Assembly: GCA_966211305.1 (NCBI GenBank)
Contig: CBIHPC010000004.1
Span: forward strand, 25,526-89,525
Direction: 5' to 3'
Origin: Niastella sp966211305
GTDB lineage: Bacteria > Bacteroidota > Bacteroidia > Chitinophagales > Chitinophagaceae
DNA length: 64,000 bases
How positions within the stretch are numbered: the stretch's first letter is position 1; each line of letters begins with the position of its first letter. A program made the position numbers and the translations under genes. The notes under the pieces are model-generated. The model made no database searches. It was not told the DNA's origin and saw only the letters and a program-made list of their open reading frames with translations. Shown piece after piece: positions 36,210 to 45,370 of the stretch.

Positions 36210-37949
36210 ATGGCAGCCCTGACAAAACAAGTAGTAATTGCACACAATCTGCAGGATTATGAATTAAGTTACCGTGCATTCAACTGGCAACATGAAAGTT
36301 CTTTTCTTTCAGGTCTTCCTGGAAATAAAGGATTGAACATAGCCTATGAAGCGGTTGAGCGCCATGCAAAAAGCGAACTGGCTGATGCTATTGCGCTCAA
36401 GTGGGTTCGTAAAGACATGAGCACGGAGGATTTTTCTTATAACCGGCTGCAACACCTCAGTTCGCGTTTTGCCAATGTGTTAACAGGTTTAAATATTAAA
36501 AAAAATGACCGGGTTTTCACGCTATGTAACCGTATTCCCGAACTGTACATTACCGCCCTGGGAGTTCTTAAGCGAACTGCCGTTTTTTGCCCTTTATTTT
36601 CGGTATTCGGTCCTGAACCTGTATTTCAACGGTTGAACAGGGGCGATGCAAAGGTGCTGGTAACGACCAGGGCCTTGTTTGATAAAAAGGTAAGTCAGCT
36701 ATTGTCGAAATTGCCATTGCTGCAGTTTGTTCTATTAACCGATGAAAAAGAACATATCGACAATAAGGTATTGTCGCTTTCCAGGTTAATGGAAGAGGCA
36801 AATGATGAATTTGATATTCCGGCAACAGCGCCAGAAGATCCGGCTCTACTGCATTTCACCAGCGGCACTACGGGCATGCCCAAGGGCGCACTGCATGTAC
36901 ATAATGCGGTATTAATGCACTATATGACCGCAAGGAATGTGCTCGATCTGCAAAAAGACGATGTTTATTGGTGTACCGCCGATCCGGGATGGGTTACCGG
37001 AACTTCATATGGGATTTTTGCGCCCCTTGTGTGTGGTGTAACCAATATAATTGACGAAGAGGAGTTTGATGCCGTTCGCTGGTATTCAATTCTGGAAAAA
37101 CACCATGTAAATGTGTGGTATACGGCACCAACAGCTATTCGCAGGCTGATGCGTATGAATATAAAACCACGTCAGAGTTTCAATCTGCAATCGCTCAGGG
37201 TGATTTGCAGCGTAGGCGAACCATTGCATGCCGAAGCCGTGCTATGGGGTGAAGAAACTTTTGGTATACCTATCCTCGACAATTGGTGGCAAACAGAAAC
37301 GGGAGGTATTATGATCGCCAATTATCCATCCATGAAAGTAAAGCCGGGTTCAATGGGTAAGCCGTTACCTGGCACTGAAGCAGCTATTGCCGAGATAACC
37401 GACGAAACTATAAACCTTATTACAGAGCCTGGTAAACAGGGACACCTGGTATTAAAACAGGGTTGGCCTTCTATGTTCCGGGGATACCTGCACGATGAGG
37501 AACGATATAAAAAATGTTTCAGGGGCGAATGGTACATCACCGGAGACCTGGCAAAAAAAGACGAAGACGGTTATTTCTGGTTTGTTGGCCGTGCAGATGA
37601 CATTATAAAAACATCCGGACATATGGTGGGCCCCTTTGAGGTTGAAAGCATCTTAATGAAGCATGTAGCTGTTGCAGAAGCAGCTGTAATTGGCAAACCC
37701 GATACAGTTATCGGTGAAAAAGTGAAAGCTTTCATTATATTAAAACATGGCTTCACCGGTAATGAAAAAGTTGAACTCGATATACTGGGTTATGCCAGAC
37801 AGCAGCTGGGACCCGCGGTAGCGCCGAAAGAAATTGAGTTCGTAGATGAATTACCCAAAACAAAAAGCGGTAAGATTTTACGCCGGCTTTTAAAAGCAAG
37901 AGAGTTAGGTTTGCCTGAAGGCGATCTTTCAACACTTGAACAATCCTGA
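36210..37949 (+). CDS. acsA: Acetyl-CoA synthetase (AcsA type)
   Basis: About 579 residues from the ATG at 36210. Motifs of acyl-adenylate enzymes: TSGTTGMPKGALHVH, WWQTETGG, the YxTGD-type WYITGDLAKKDEDGYFWFVG, and the C-terminal catalytic lysine in KTKSGKILRR, which is also the usual acetylation target. It activates acetate to acetyl-CoA using ATP, in the cytoplasm. It is shorter than the 650-residue Acs and close to AcsA of Bacillus. It is first in an operon with pyruvate dehydrogenase genes; the next ATG is 5 nt after its stop. Confidence 0.9.
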   Translation: MAALTKQVVIAHNLQDYELSYRAFNWQHESSFLSGLPGNKGLNIAYEAVERHAKSELADAIALKWVRKDMSTEDFSYNRLQHLSSRFANVLTGLNIKKNDRVFTLCNRIPELYITALGVLKRTAVFCPLFSVFGPEPVFQRLNRGDAKVLVTTRALFDKKVSQLLSKLPLLQFVLLTDEKEHIDNKVLSLSRLMEEANDEFDIPATAPEDPALLHFTSGTTGMPKGALHVHNAVLMHYMTARNVLDLQKDDVYWCTADPGWVTGTSYGIFAPLVCGVTNIIDEEEFDAVRWYSILEKHHVNVWYTAPTAIRRLMRMNIKPRQSFNLQSLRVICSVGEPLHAEAVLWGEETFGIPILDNWWQTETGGIMIANYPSMKVKPGSMGKPLPGTEAAIAEITDETINLITEPGKQGHLVLKQGWPSMFRGYLHDEERYKKCFRGEWYITGDLAKKDEDGYFWFVGRADDIIKTSGHMVGPFEVESILMKHVAVAEAAVIGKPDTVIGEKVKAFIILKHGFTGNEKVELDILGYARQQLGPAVAPKEIEFVDELPKTKSGKILRRLLKARELGLPEGDLSTLEQS

Positions 37950-37953
37950 AAAA

Positions 37954-38949
37954 ATGGAAAACATAACCGCTGAACAGCCCATTAGATCAATCGATCGTTC
38001 GCATGGCCTTCACCTGCTTTACCAGATGATGTTTATCAGGCGATTTGAAGAAAAGGCTGCCGAGTTATACACCAAAATGAAAATACGTGGTTTCCTGCAT
38101 CTGTATGTAGGACAGGAAGCCGTAGCCACGGGCCTGATGCAGGCTTTAACCGAAGAGGATAATATTTTCAGCACTTACCGTGAACACGGGCATGCACTGG
38201 CCCGTGGTATCGATGCTGGCGCAATTATGGCTGAAATGTATGGTAAAAAGGAAGGCTGCAGCTTTGGACGGGGTGGTTCTATGCATCTGTTCGATGAAGG
38301 TAGAAAGTTCTATGGGGGGAATGCGATTGTGGCAGGCCATCTTCCTGTAGCTGTTGGAATGGCGCTGGCTTCAAAAAAACAACGTAAGAACAATATTACC
38401 TGCTGCATTTTCGGTGACGGAGCTGTTGCAGAAGGTTCATTTCATGAAACGATGAACCTGGCCGCACTATGGAGCGTGCCTTTGCTGATGGTTTGCGAAA
38501 ATAATTTATATGCCATGGGAACAGCCATCCGTTACTCACATGCGGTACAGGAACTGGAAAAGAAGGGGATGGCTTATGGCATTGAATCAATGGCTGTAAA
38601 TGGCATGGATGTTCTTGAAGTGGAAAAAACGGCCCGGGAGGCGGTTGAAAAGATACAAACTACCGGCAGGCCTTTTTTCCTCGTTTGCAATACATACCGG
38701 TTTCGTGCACACTCCATGTTCGACGCAGAATTATACCGCGAAAAAAGCGAAGTAGATGAATGGAAAAAAAAGGACCCGATCCTTTCATTGCAAAATAGAT
38801 TAATTGAACTGCGACTGACAACAGAAGAAGATATTCAACAGTTGGTTCTGAAAGTAGAGCAGGAAATACAAAAGGCCGTAGAATTTGCCGAGGCCGGAAC
38901 ATGGGAACCGGTTTCCTCCCTGACAAAATTTGTTTACTCGGGTAAATAA
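37954..38949 (+). CDS. pdhA: Pyruvate dehydrogenase E1 component, alpha subunit
   Basis: 331 residues from the ATG at 37954; an upstream TTG at 37936 overlaps acsA. It has the E1-alpha motifs RGFLHLYVGQEAVATGL, YREHGHALARG, the thiamine diphosphate loop GDGAVAEGSFHE ending in CENN, and the phosphorylation-loop region YRFRAHSMFD. It decarboxylates pyruvate and passes the acetyl group to lipoate on E2. Confidence 0.92.
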   Translation: MENITAEQPIRSIDRSHGLHLLYQMMFIRRFEEKAAELYTKMKIRGFLHLYVGQEAVATGLMQALTEEDNIFSTYREHGHALARGIDAGAIMAEMYGKKEGCSFGRGGSMHLFDEGRKFYGGNAIVAGHLPVAVGMALASKKQRKNNITCCIFGDGAVAEGSFHETMNLAALWSVPLLMVCENNLYAMGTAIRYSHAVQELEKKGMAYGIESMAVNGMDVLEVEKTAREAVEKIQTTGRPFFLVCNTYRFRAHSMFDAELYREKSEVDEWKKKDPILSLQNRLIELRLTTEEDIQQLVLKVEQEIQKAVEFAEAGTWEPVSSLTKFVYSGK

Positions 38950-38958
38950 CATTGTATA

Positions 38959-39957
38959 ATGATTGATTCAAAGAACACAATAAAGATCACTTACCGGGAA
39001 GCGCTAAAGCAGGCTGTGCGCGATGCATTGCAAAAAGATGAAAGGGTCTTTTTGATGGGGGAAGACGTAGGCCGCTATGGGGGAGCTTTCGCTGTAAGCA
39101 AAGGACTGTTGCAGGAATTCGGTTCCGAACGCATTATGGACGTGCCTTTATCTGAAAACGGGTTTGTTGGTGCAGGTATTGGCGCAGCCCTTGGTGGAAT
39201 GCGGCCGGTTGTGGAAGTTATGACGGTTAATTTCAGTTTGCTGGCTATGGATCAGATAGTAAACAACGCAGCAACGTTGTTGCATATGTCGGGCGGCCAG
39301 TTAAATGTACCTGTTGTAATACGCATGAGCTGTGGTACCGGCCGGCAGCTTGCAGCCCAGCATTCCCATAGCTGGGAACCTTTATTCGCCCATATTCCGG
39401 GCCTTATTGTATTATCCGCAGGAACGCACGAAGATGCCCGTGGCATGTTGGCTGCAGCATTGCAAAGCCCTGATCCGGTGGTTATTTTTGAATATACGGT
39501 TATGTTAAATATGGAAAACGAAATTCAGGCCGATACCGCCATTGTCAATATTACAAAAGCTGCTGTAAGAAAGGAAGGTACCCATATCTCCATTATAACA
39601 TATGGCGCCGGTGTATATAAAGCCCTGGATGCATCAAACGAACTGGCCGCCATGGGCATCGATGCAGAAGTGGTTGACTTACGGATATTACGTCCCCTTG
39701 ACCCGGACACGATATTTAATTCAGTTAAAAAAACGCATCACGCTTTGCTTGTGGAAGAAGCCTGGGGTGCGGTAAATATTACCGCTGAAATAAGCGCCCG
39801 TATTATGGAAAACATTTTTTATGATCTGGATGCGCCGGTGCAAAGGCTATGTGGGGCAGAAGTACCAATGCCATATCCCAAACATCTGGAAGACGCATCG
39901 CTGCCACAAAAAGAGGATATCGTTCGTACAGTAAAAAATATGTTGCAGCATGAGTGA
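38959..39957 (+). CDS. pdhB: Pyruvate dehydrogenase E1 component, beta subunit
   Basis: 332 residues with GEDVGRYGGAFAVSKGL, the ENGFVGAGIGAALGGMRPV region, VRMSCGTG-type loop and the C-terminal transketolase domain VVDLRILRPLDPDT. It follows the alpha subunit by 9 nt and overlaps the E2 gene by 8 nt, so translation is coupled. Together they form the E1 heterotetramer. Confidence 0.92.
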   Translation: MIDSKNTIKITYREALKQAVRDALQKDERVFLMGEDVGRYGGAFAVSKGLLQEFGSERIMDVPLSENGFVGAGIGAALGGMRPVVEVMTVNFSLLAMDQIVNNAATLLHMSGGQLNVPVVIRMSCGTGRQLAAQHSHSWEPLFAHIPGLIVLSAGTHEDARGMLAAALQSPDPVVIFEYTVMLNMENEIQADTAIVNITKAAVRKEGTHISIITYGAGVYKALDASNELAAMGIDAEVVDLRILRPLDPDTIFNSVKKTHHALLVEEAWGAVNITAEISARIMENIFYDLDAPVQRLCGAEVPMPYPKHLEDASLPQKEDIVRTVKNMLQHE

Positions 39958-41092
39958 ATTCAGTATGCCCAGCCTTGGTGCCGACATGGAGGCCGGCACG
40001 CTTCGCGAATGGCTCGTAAAGCCTGGCGACAAGGTCAGGCGTGGAGATATCATTGCTATTGTCGAAACGCAAAAAGGCCTCATTGATATAGAGGTATTTG
40101 AGGAAGGCATTATTGAAAAAATTCTGGTAAAAGAAAATGAAAAGGTGCCGGTAGGTATGGTAATGGCTTCTATAGCCAACGGGAAAGAAACAACGGTACA
40201 ACCAGCCCCGGAAAAGAAAGAGATCACGGAAAAAGCGATTGAAAGCATTGCCCCGCCTTCGGTTTCTGACAAAGTAAAAGCCTCACCGCTTGCAAGGAAA
40301 TTAGCTGCCGAAAAAGGTATCGATCTGCTCACAGTGAAAGGTACCGGCCAGGGCGGCGCCATTACAAAAGAGGATGTTGAGAAAGCCAATTTAACAAAAG
40401 AAACTGTTACCCCTGAAACAAAACCAACCGCCACGGAAAGTATACGCATGGCAGTTGCAGCCGCCATGAGCAAATCGAACCGTGAGATCCCTCATTATTA
40501 CCTGCAGGCCAAAATAGATATGAGCAGATCGCTGCTATGGCTCAGCGAAGCAAATAAGCATCGAAGTGTTAAACAACGGCTATTGCCGGTTGTATTGCTG
40601 GTAAAAGCAGTGGCAAAAGCATTAACGGAGGTGCCGGCATTGAACGGCTATTGGGAAAATGGCTTTCGACAGAAAAGCGACATAAATATCGGGTTTGCCA
40701 TTTCATTAAGAACAGGGGGCGTTATGATACCGGCGGTGCATAATACCGATAAAAAAACACCAGAGGAACTGATGGAGGCCTTAAATGATCTTATTCCCAG
40801 GGCAAGGGCAATGAAACTGAAAAGCTCTGAGCTAAGCGATTCAACTATTACGATCACCAGCCTTGGTGAGGGAAACACAGAGCTGGTTTATGGAGTAATA
40901 TATCCGCCCCAGGTTGCCCTTATCGGTTTTGGAAGTATTACCGAGCAACCCTGGGCCGAAGGGGGCATGCTGGGCGTTCGGCCTGTAATTACAGTTACCC
41001 TGTGTGCCGACCACCGGGCCACAGATGGCGTAACCGGAAGCCGGTTACTTACGGCAATAAACAATCATCTTCAAAAACCGGAAATGTTATGA
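39950..41092 (+). CDS. pdhC: Dihydrolipoamide acetyltransferase (E2) with one lipoyl domain
   Basis: 380 residues: one lipoyl domain (1-75) with the modified lysine in VETQKGLIDIE instead of the common ETDKA; a linker; a peripheral-subunit-binding domain (ASPLARKLAAEKGIDL, GTGQGGAITKEDVE); and the catalytic domain with the C-terminal CADHRATDGVTGSRLL that carries the active-site His and Asp. No E3 gene is in the window. It overlaps both neighbours. Confidence 0.9.
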   Translation: MSEFSMPSLGADMEAGTLREWLVKPGDKVRRGDIIAIVETQKGLIDIEVFEEGIIEKILVKENEKVPVGMVMASIANGKETTVQPAPEKKEITEKAIESIAPPSVSDKVKASPLARKLAAEKGIDLLTVKGTGQGGAITKEDVEKANLTKETVTPETKPTATESIRMAVAAAMSKSNREIPHYYLQAKIDMSRSLLWLSEANKHRSVKQRLLPVVLLVKAVAKALTEVPALNGYWENGFRQKSDINIGFAISLRTGGVMIPAVHNTDKKTPEELMEALNDLIPRARAMKLKSSELSDSTITITSLGEGNTELVYGVIYPPQVALIGFGSITEQPWAEGGMLGVRPVITVTLCADHRATDGVTGSRLLTAINNHLQKPEML

Positions 41093-41334
41093 CAGAAGAG
41101 GAAATTAAACTGGTGGTTATAGAGCAACTTAAAAAAATAGCGCCCGACGCCGAACCGGCCAACCTGATGCTTGATGACGATATACGGCATACACTTGAAA
41201 TCGATTCTTTTGATTCGCTGCAGTTTGTTGTGGCAATTGATGATTTTTTCGGCATTGACATTCCTGAGGAGGATTATGGAAAGATCACTACTTTACGGAA
41301 TCTGGTTAACTATATAGCGAAAAAGAAAAGTTGA
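41089..41334 (+). CDS. Acyl carrier protein at the end of the pdh operon
   Basis: 81 residues from the ATG at 41089, overlapping the E2 stop codon. The phosphopantetheine serine is in IDSFDSLQF, followed by IDDFFGIDIPEEDYGKI as in ACP helix 2-3. A longer frame from 41002 lies inside the E2 gene. An ACP in this place could take acetyl units, or octanoyl for lipoate synthesis needed by the E2; this is inference. Confidence 0.85.
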   Translation: MTEEEIKLVVIEQLKKIAPDAEPANLMLDDDIRHTLEIDSFDSLQFVVAIDDFFGIDIPEEDYGKITTLRNLVNYIAKKKS

Positions 41335-41414
41335 CCCCGCCCACGGCAATGGCAAATTTAGCGGCCGGTTAACTATAAACAATGTTAACTGAAGATTGAA
41401 TTTTGAGAAGTGTC

Positions 41415-42419
41415 TTAAGCAGAAAAACTTATAGTGAAAGTTGAGCCCTCATGCTGTTTACTGAAGAACGTAATATTGCCATCCATCAACTCCACATATC
41501 TCTTTACAATATTCAAACCAAGTCCGGTACCCTGAATATTGAGTGCGTTCTTTGCCCTGTAAAATTTACCGAACAGGTTTTTCTGATCTTCTTCGGGAAT
41601 TCCTATCCCTTTGTCCTCCACTTTAATTGTAACAAGGTTGTTATTATTTTCGACGAACAGGTTAACAGTTTTATTTTCCTGAGAGTATTTAATGGCATTC
41701 GAAAGCAGATTAAGCAATACATTCCGTAATATTTTCTTATCCTGCACAATATTTTTACCGCCATCGTAAGAAAGAAAGATCGACTGTCCGGTCTTTAGCA
41801 TTCCAGTAAGCTCATCGATGATCTCCGTTAAAAGTTCATGCAAATCTATCGGTGACTTTGACACTTCCACTTTACCTTGTTCCAGTTTATCAAGAGACAA
41901 AAATTCATCTAAAATATCAGTAAGGTTTTTTACCGAAGATTTGATGCGGGTAGTATGTTTTTTCCGGTTTTCATCCTGTTCCTCTTTGTTATATTTGTCG
42001 ATCAGGGAAGTGCTTGAAAGTATGGTGCTCAGCGGCGTTCTGAATTCATGGGAGGCGATCGACATAAACCGTGATTTTAATTCACTTAACTCCTTTTCCC
42101 TTTCCAATGCCCGTGTAAGTTCGCCGGTTCTTTCAAGTACTTTATTTTCCAGGGACGCGTTCGTTTTCTCCAGCGCTTCATACATCCTGCAACGCTCAAT
42201 GAAGCTCTCTGCTTTTCTCGAATAGAGCTCCATTTTATTTAATTCCTGGTGAGTAAAATGGTGCGCATGATGAAAATGGGTTGAAATCATTCCAATCGGT
42301 AATCCGTCGCGGCCAAACAGGGGGGTAGATTGAACCGCCCGAAAGCCTGTTTTCCGGGCAATGTCACGATGAGTTGCATATGAAGGATCTGTTTCAGTAA
42401 GTGTTTCCCCCCGCCAAAA
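41415..42419 (-). pseudogene. 5'-truncated GAF sensor histidine kinase
   Basis: The frame opens after a TAA at 42420-42422 without a start codon and reads the end of a GAF domain (SYATHRDIARKTGFRAVQST, then PLFGRDGLPIGMISTHF). A coiled linker, the HisKA box SHEFRTPLSTIL and the complete HATPase domain (NLLSNAIKYS, DKGIGIPEED, GTGLGLNIVKRYVELM) follow. The first ATG is at 42290, so a soluble kinase of 291 residues could still be made. The GAF-kinase layout recalls DosS/DosT, which makes it a candidate partner of the REC-Crp regulator, but its sensor half is gone here. Confidence 0.75.
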
Positions 42420-42604
42420 TTATAGTATTTTTTTAATAGCGCCTTATTCTGTTATTGCACAAGCCGTTGAAAGGCTATAGAAGGGCATGCTTCACACATG
42501 GGCACTTAACCTGTTACTTATCAACACACTGGAATAACATAGTGTCCAATAATAATACGCCGGGAGCAACGCAGCCACCGGCAATTGTAAAGGCATAAAA
42601 ACGG

Positions 42605-42670
42605 GAACGGCAGTCAACCAGCATTATGATAAACATCATTGTAACTACCCTTTGATTCTATTTACATTTG
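42605..42670 (+). promoter_or_regulatory. Boxed promoter of the membrane protein-USP3 operon
   Basis: TGATAAACATCA (42627-42638) is followed after 24 nt by TACATTTG (42663-42670), a perfect TAnnTTTG. GAACGGCAGTCA (42605-42616), 22 bp upstream, keeps four of six core bases. The ATG is 31 nt after the -7. From 42420 to 42604 nothing else was seen. Confidence 0.75.
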
Positions 42671-42701
42671 AAAAGGATGTAATCTTAAATACTTTATTTG
42701 T

Positions 42702-43085
42702 ATGAGAACGCTTCTGTTATTAGTTGTGGCATTTGTAGGTGCAAGTGCAACCTTGTTGGGCTTGTTAATGCTGGCTTATCCCATGTTAAATTTTTTAGGT
42801 GCATCTATGGATCTTTTGCGGCCTTCTTTATTAAATAATTACCTGTTCCCCGGTATAATATTTACTATTCTTGGCAGCATAAATCTGGCTGCTCTTTTTG
42901 CCTGTATACAACAAGGTAAATTCCAGTATTCCTGGACGATTGCCGGCGGATTGCTTACAATAGCGTGGGTAATTATTGAATCAGTAATTATGCAAACACT
43001 TCCCTGGTTATATATTACATATTTATTCTTTGGCTTATTCATCATTTTACTGTCCTGGCAACTTAAAGGCAAATGGGTTGCATAA
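42702..43085 (+). CDS. Four-helix membrane protein of unknown function
   Basis: 127 residues with four predicted membrane helices (about 3-28, 45-65, 75-95 and 100-120) and short loops. No catalytic or metal-binding motif is visible. It is 34 nt upstream of USP3 and shares the boxed promoter, so it belongs to the stress set. Confidence 0.75.
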   Translation: MRTLLLLVVAFVGASATLLGLLMLAYPMLNFLGASMDLLRPSLLNNYLFPGIIFTILGSINLAALFACIQQGKFQYSWTIAGGLLTIAWVIIESVIMQTLPWLYITYLFFGLFIILLSWQLKGKWVA

Positions 43086-43119
43086 ATTATTGGTTATTTC
43101 TCTTTTATAAAATGTTCAT

Positions 43120-43962
43120 ATGAAAAAAATCATTGTTGCTATTGATGGCTTGAAGCTTTCCGACAGTGCGGTACAATATGCCGTTCATCTGGCCCGGGAA
43201 ACCAATGCGCATCTGGTCGGTGTGTTTCTCGACGATTTTACCTATCATAGTTATAAAATATACGAACTGGTTAGCAAATCAGGCGGTGTGGATGAAGAAA
43301 AGCACAGAAGGCTTGAAAAAGCAGATCAAAGAACAAGAGAAGACTCGGTGAATCAGTTTACCAAAGCGTGTATGGAAGTTGGGCTAAATTATTCACTTCA
43401 CCATGATAAAAGCATTGCCTTGCATGAATTGTTGCACGAAAGTATTTATGCCGATCTGTTGGTGATTGAGAATAAAGAAACGCTTACTCATTATGAGGAA
43501 ACTGTACCTACCCGGTTTATCAGGGACCTGTTAAGCGAGGTTCAGTGTCCGGTGCTGATAGTACCGAAAAAATATAAACCACTTGATAAACTCATCTTAC
43601 TTTATGACGGACAACCTTCATCAGTGCATGCCATAAGAACTTTCAGCTATCTTTTCCCTGAATTAAAATACCTCGAAACGGAAGTTCTTTCTGTAAGGGA
43701 ATCGGGGAGCAATCGCCATGTTCCGGACAACCGGTTGATGAAGGAGTTTATGAAACGCCATTTTCCGCAGGCTTATTATACCGTATTAAATGGTTATGCC
43801 GGCACTGAAATACCCGATAACCTGAAAGCGCAGAACGATAATATAATGGTTGTGCTCGGCGCTTATGAAAGAAGCCGGGTTTCACGTTGGTTCAGGGAAA
43901 GTATGGCAGATATACTGATGGAACAAATAGACGCACCATTGTTCATTGCTCATAGTAAGTAA
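43120..43962 (+). CDS. Universal stress protein, tandem Usp domains (USP3)
   Basis: 280 residues, MKKIIVAIDGLKLSDSA at the start. It is a close paralogue of USP2 at 1152-1991 over the full length, including DDFTYHSYKIYELVSKSG and VPDNRLMKEFMKRHF. The final loop is VLGAYERSRVSRWFRESM, lacking the standard glycine pattern. It is second in an operon with the four-helix membrane protein. Confidence 0.85.
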   Translation: MKKIIVAIDGLKLSDSAVQYAVHLARETNAHLVGVFLDDFTYHSYKIYELVSKSGGVDEEKHRRLEKADQRTREDSVNQFTKACMEVGLNYSLHHDKSIALHELLHESIYADLLVIENKETLTHYEETVPTRFIRDLLSEVQCPVLIVPKKYKPLDKLILLYDGQPSSVHAIRTFSYLFPELKYLETEVLSVRESGSNRHVPDNRLMKEFMKRHFPQAYYTVLNGYAGTEIPDNLKAQNDNIMVVLGAYERSRVSRWFRESMADILMEQIDAPLFIAHSK

Positions 43963-44044
43963 AAGATAGAAAAAAGATGGATGTTTGTACAGGTATGATC
44001 CGCCAATTTACGAAAAGCATTCAATCTGTATTTGTCACAACAGT

Positions 44045-44110
44045 TGATTACAAACAGCAATTACAATGACGGGCATCATCATTTTCTGCATGTCATAAAT
44101 ACTACCTTCA
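44045..44110 (+). promoter_or_regulatory. Boxed promoter driving a likely non-coding transcript
   Basis: TGACGGGCATCA (44067-44078) is followed after 24 nt by TACCTTCA (44103-44110; TA and TT match). TGATTACAAACA (44045-44056), 22 bp upstream, keeps five of six core bases. The first gene start downstream is 44388, beyond a strong terminator at 44296-44323. Confidence 0.6.
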
Positions 44111-44116
44111 TGTAAG

Positions 44117-44324
44117 ATTTAACCCGAGGGGGATCGGTTAAACAGGAGGATAGATAATAGCTGTTTAAACGACAGTAAACTATCTGACCGGAACGCAGAA
44201 TAAAAACTGCTACTTTAACCAGGAAATTTTTCGGGTTAAGCAGACGCTGATAGAATAAAGGTTGCAAAAGACCATAAGCTACCAACGTCGTCCTGAGGCG
44301 GGCTGCAAAGCCCGCCTTTGTTTA
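44117..44324 (+). ncRNA. Candidate small RNA of about 210 nt (or long attenuated leader)
   Basis: The segment lies between a boxed promoter and an intrinsic terminator and has no credible ORF. TTAACCCGA (44119-44127) can pair with TCGGGTTAA (44231-44239), closing a long domain. Inside it, CTGT and ACAG flanked by AGATA and TATCT form a smaller hairpin. The 5' end is estimated from the -7 element. The alternative is a leader that regulates the PRPP synthetase gene by attenuation. Both ideas are inference. Confidence 0.5.
44296..44323 (+). terminator. Strong rho-independent terminator
   Basis: AGGCGGGC (44296-44303) and GCCCGCCT (44310-44317) form a perfect 8-bp GC-rich stem with loop TGCAAA, followed by TTGTTT. 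It stands 65 nt before the PRPP synthetase start, so it would cut off transcription from the upstream boxed promoter. Confidence 0.8.
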
Positions 44325-44387
44325 ACCTGCCAACTTTTCAACCTGGCACAAGTACCGTACAGGTTTAAGAAACGCCTGAATATATTT

Positions 44388-45362
44388 ATGAAATTATTTG
44401 CATTACACGACAGCCGTGTTTTTGGTGAACTGGTGGCAAACGAGTTGGGTTTGGCGCTTAGTGAACATGAAGAAAGGGATTTTGAAGATGGGGAACATAA
44501 AAGCCGTCCCCTCGAAAATGTACGTAATCAGGATGTTTTTGTGATTCAATCGTTATACAGCGATTACGAAAGAAGTGTGAATGATAAACTATGCAGGCTT
44601 TTATTTTTCTTATCTACTCTAAAGGATGCTTCGGCCAGGCGGGTTATAGCTGTAGTGCCATACCTGTGTTATGCGCGAAAAGACCGGAAAACGAAACCGC
44701 GTGATCCCGTAACTTCACGTTACATCGCCCGGCTATTCGAAGCGGCAGGAGCAGATTGTATAGTAACTATTGACGTGCATAACATTCAGGCTTTCCAAAA
44801 TGCGTTTCGCTGCAATGCAGAAAATCTGGAGGCGAAAAAAGTATTTGCAGAATACCTTGTTCCGCAGCTTAAAAACAAGGATGCCATTGCCGTTATGTCG
44901 CCCGATATTGGCGGTATTAAGCGGGCTGAACAGTTTCAACAATCAATATGTAAACGACTGAACCGCGAGTTGCCGGTAGTGTTTATGGAAAAGTATCGCA
45001 GCAGCGGTGAAGTATGGGGTGAAAAAGTAGCAGGGGATGTAAATGGAAAAACAGTTGTGATTATCGACGATCTGGTAAGCACCGGAGGAACGTTAGCGCG
45101 GGCGGCTGTAGCTTGTAAACAGGCCGGTGCAAAGAAAGTGCTGGCTGTTGCCACACACGGAATTTTTACCGGTGATCCTGATAAAGTATTGCAGGAGGAA
45201 AGTTTACAGCAAATTATAGTAACCAATACCATTCCCCTTTTCAGGCTGGAGGATAAGAAGGTAAAAAATAAAGTAACGGTCCTGAATGTGGCGCCGCTTT
45301 TTGCCGGATCTATTAAACGGATATATGAAGGGGGCTCCATTACCGGGTTGTTACAGGATTAA
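44388..45362 (+). CDS. prs: Ribose-phosphate pyrophosphokinase (PRPP synthetase)
   Basis: 324 residues from the ATG at 44388; a longer frame from 44262 runs across the terminator. It has the ATP-loop region YLCYARKDRKTKPRDP, the metal-binding DVHNIQAFQN in place of DLHxxQIQGF, and the PRPP loop VVIIDDLVSTGGTL. It is divergent from housekeeping Prs, for instance the usual flexible-loop KRR is changed. It would make PRPP for nucleotide salvage. The next gene starts 8 nt later. Confidence 0.85.
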   Translation: MKLFALHDSRVFGELVANELGLALSEHEERDFEDGEHKSRPLENVRNQDVFVIQSLYSDYERSVNDKLCRLLFFLSTLKDASARRVIAVVPYLCYARKDRKTKPRDPVTSRYIARLFEAAGADCIVTIDVHNIQAFQNAFRCNAENLEAKKVFAEYLVPQLKNKDAIAVMSPDIGGIKRAEQFQQSICKRLNRELPVVFMEKYRSSGEVWGEKVAGDVNGKTVVIIDDLVSTGGTLARAAVACKQAGAKKVLAVATHGIFTGDPDKVLQEESLQQIIVTNTIPLFRLEDKKVKNKVTVLNVAPLFAGSIKRIYEGGSITGLLQD

Positions 45363-45370
45363 ATAAAATA

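Noticed and set aside
44262..44387. N-terminal extension of the PRPP synthetase
   Set aside because: It would translate through the strong terminator at 44296-44323 and has no homology; the ATG at 44388 fits the family start.
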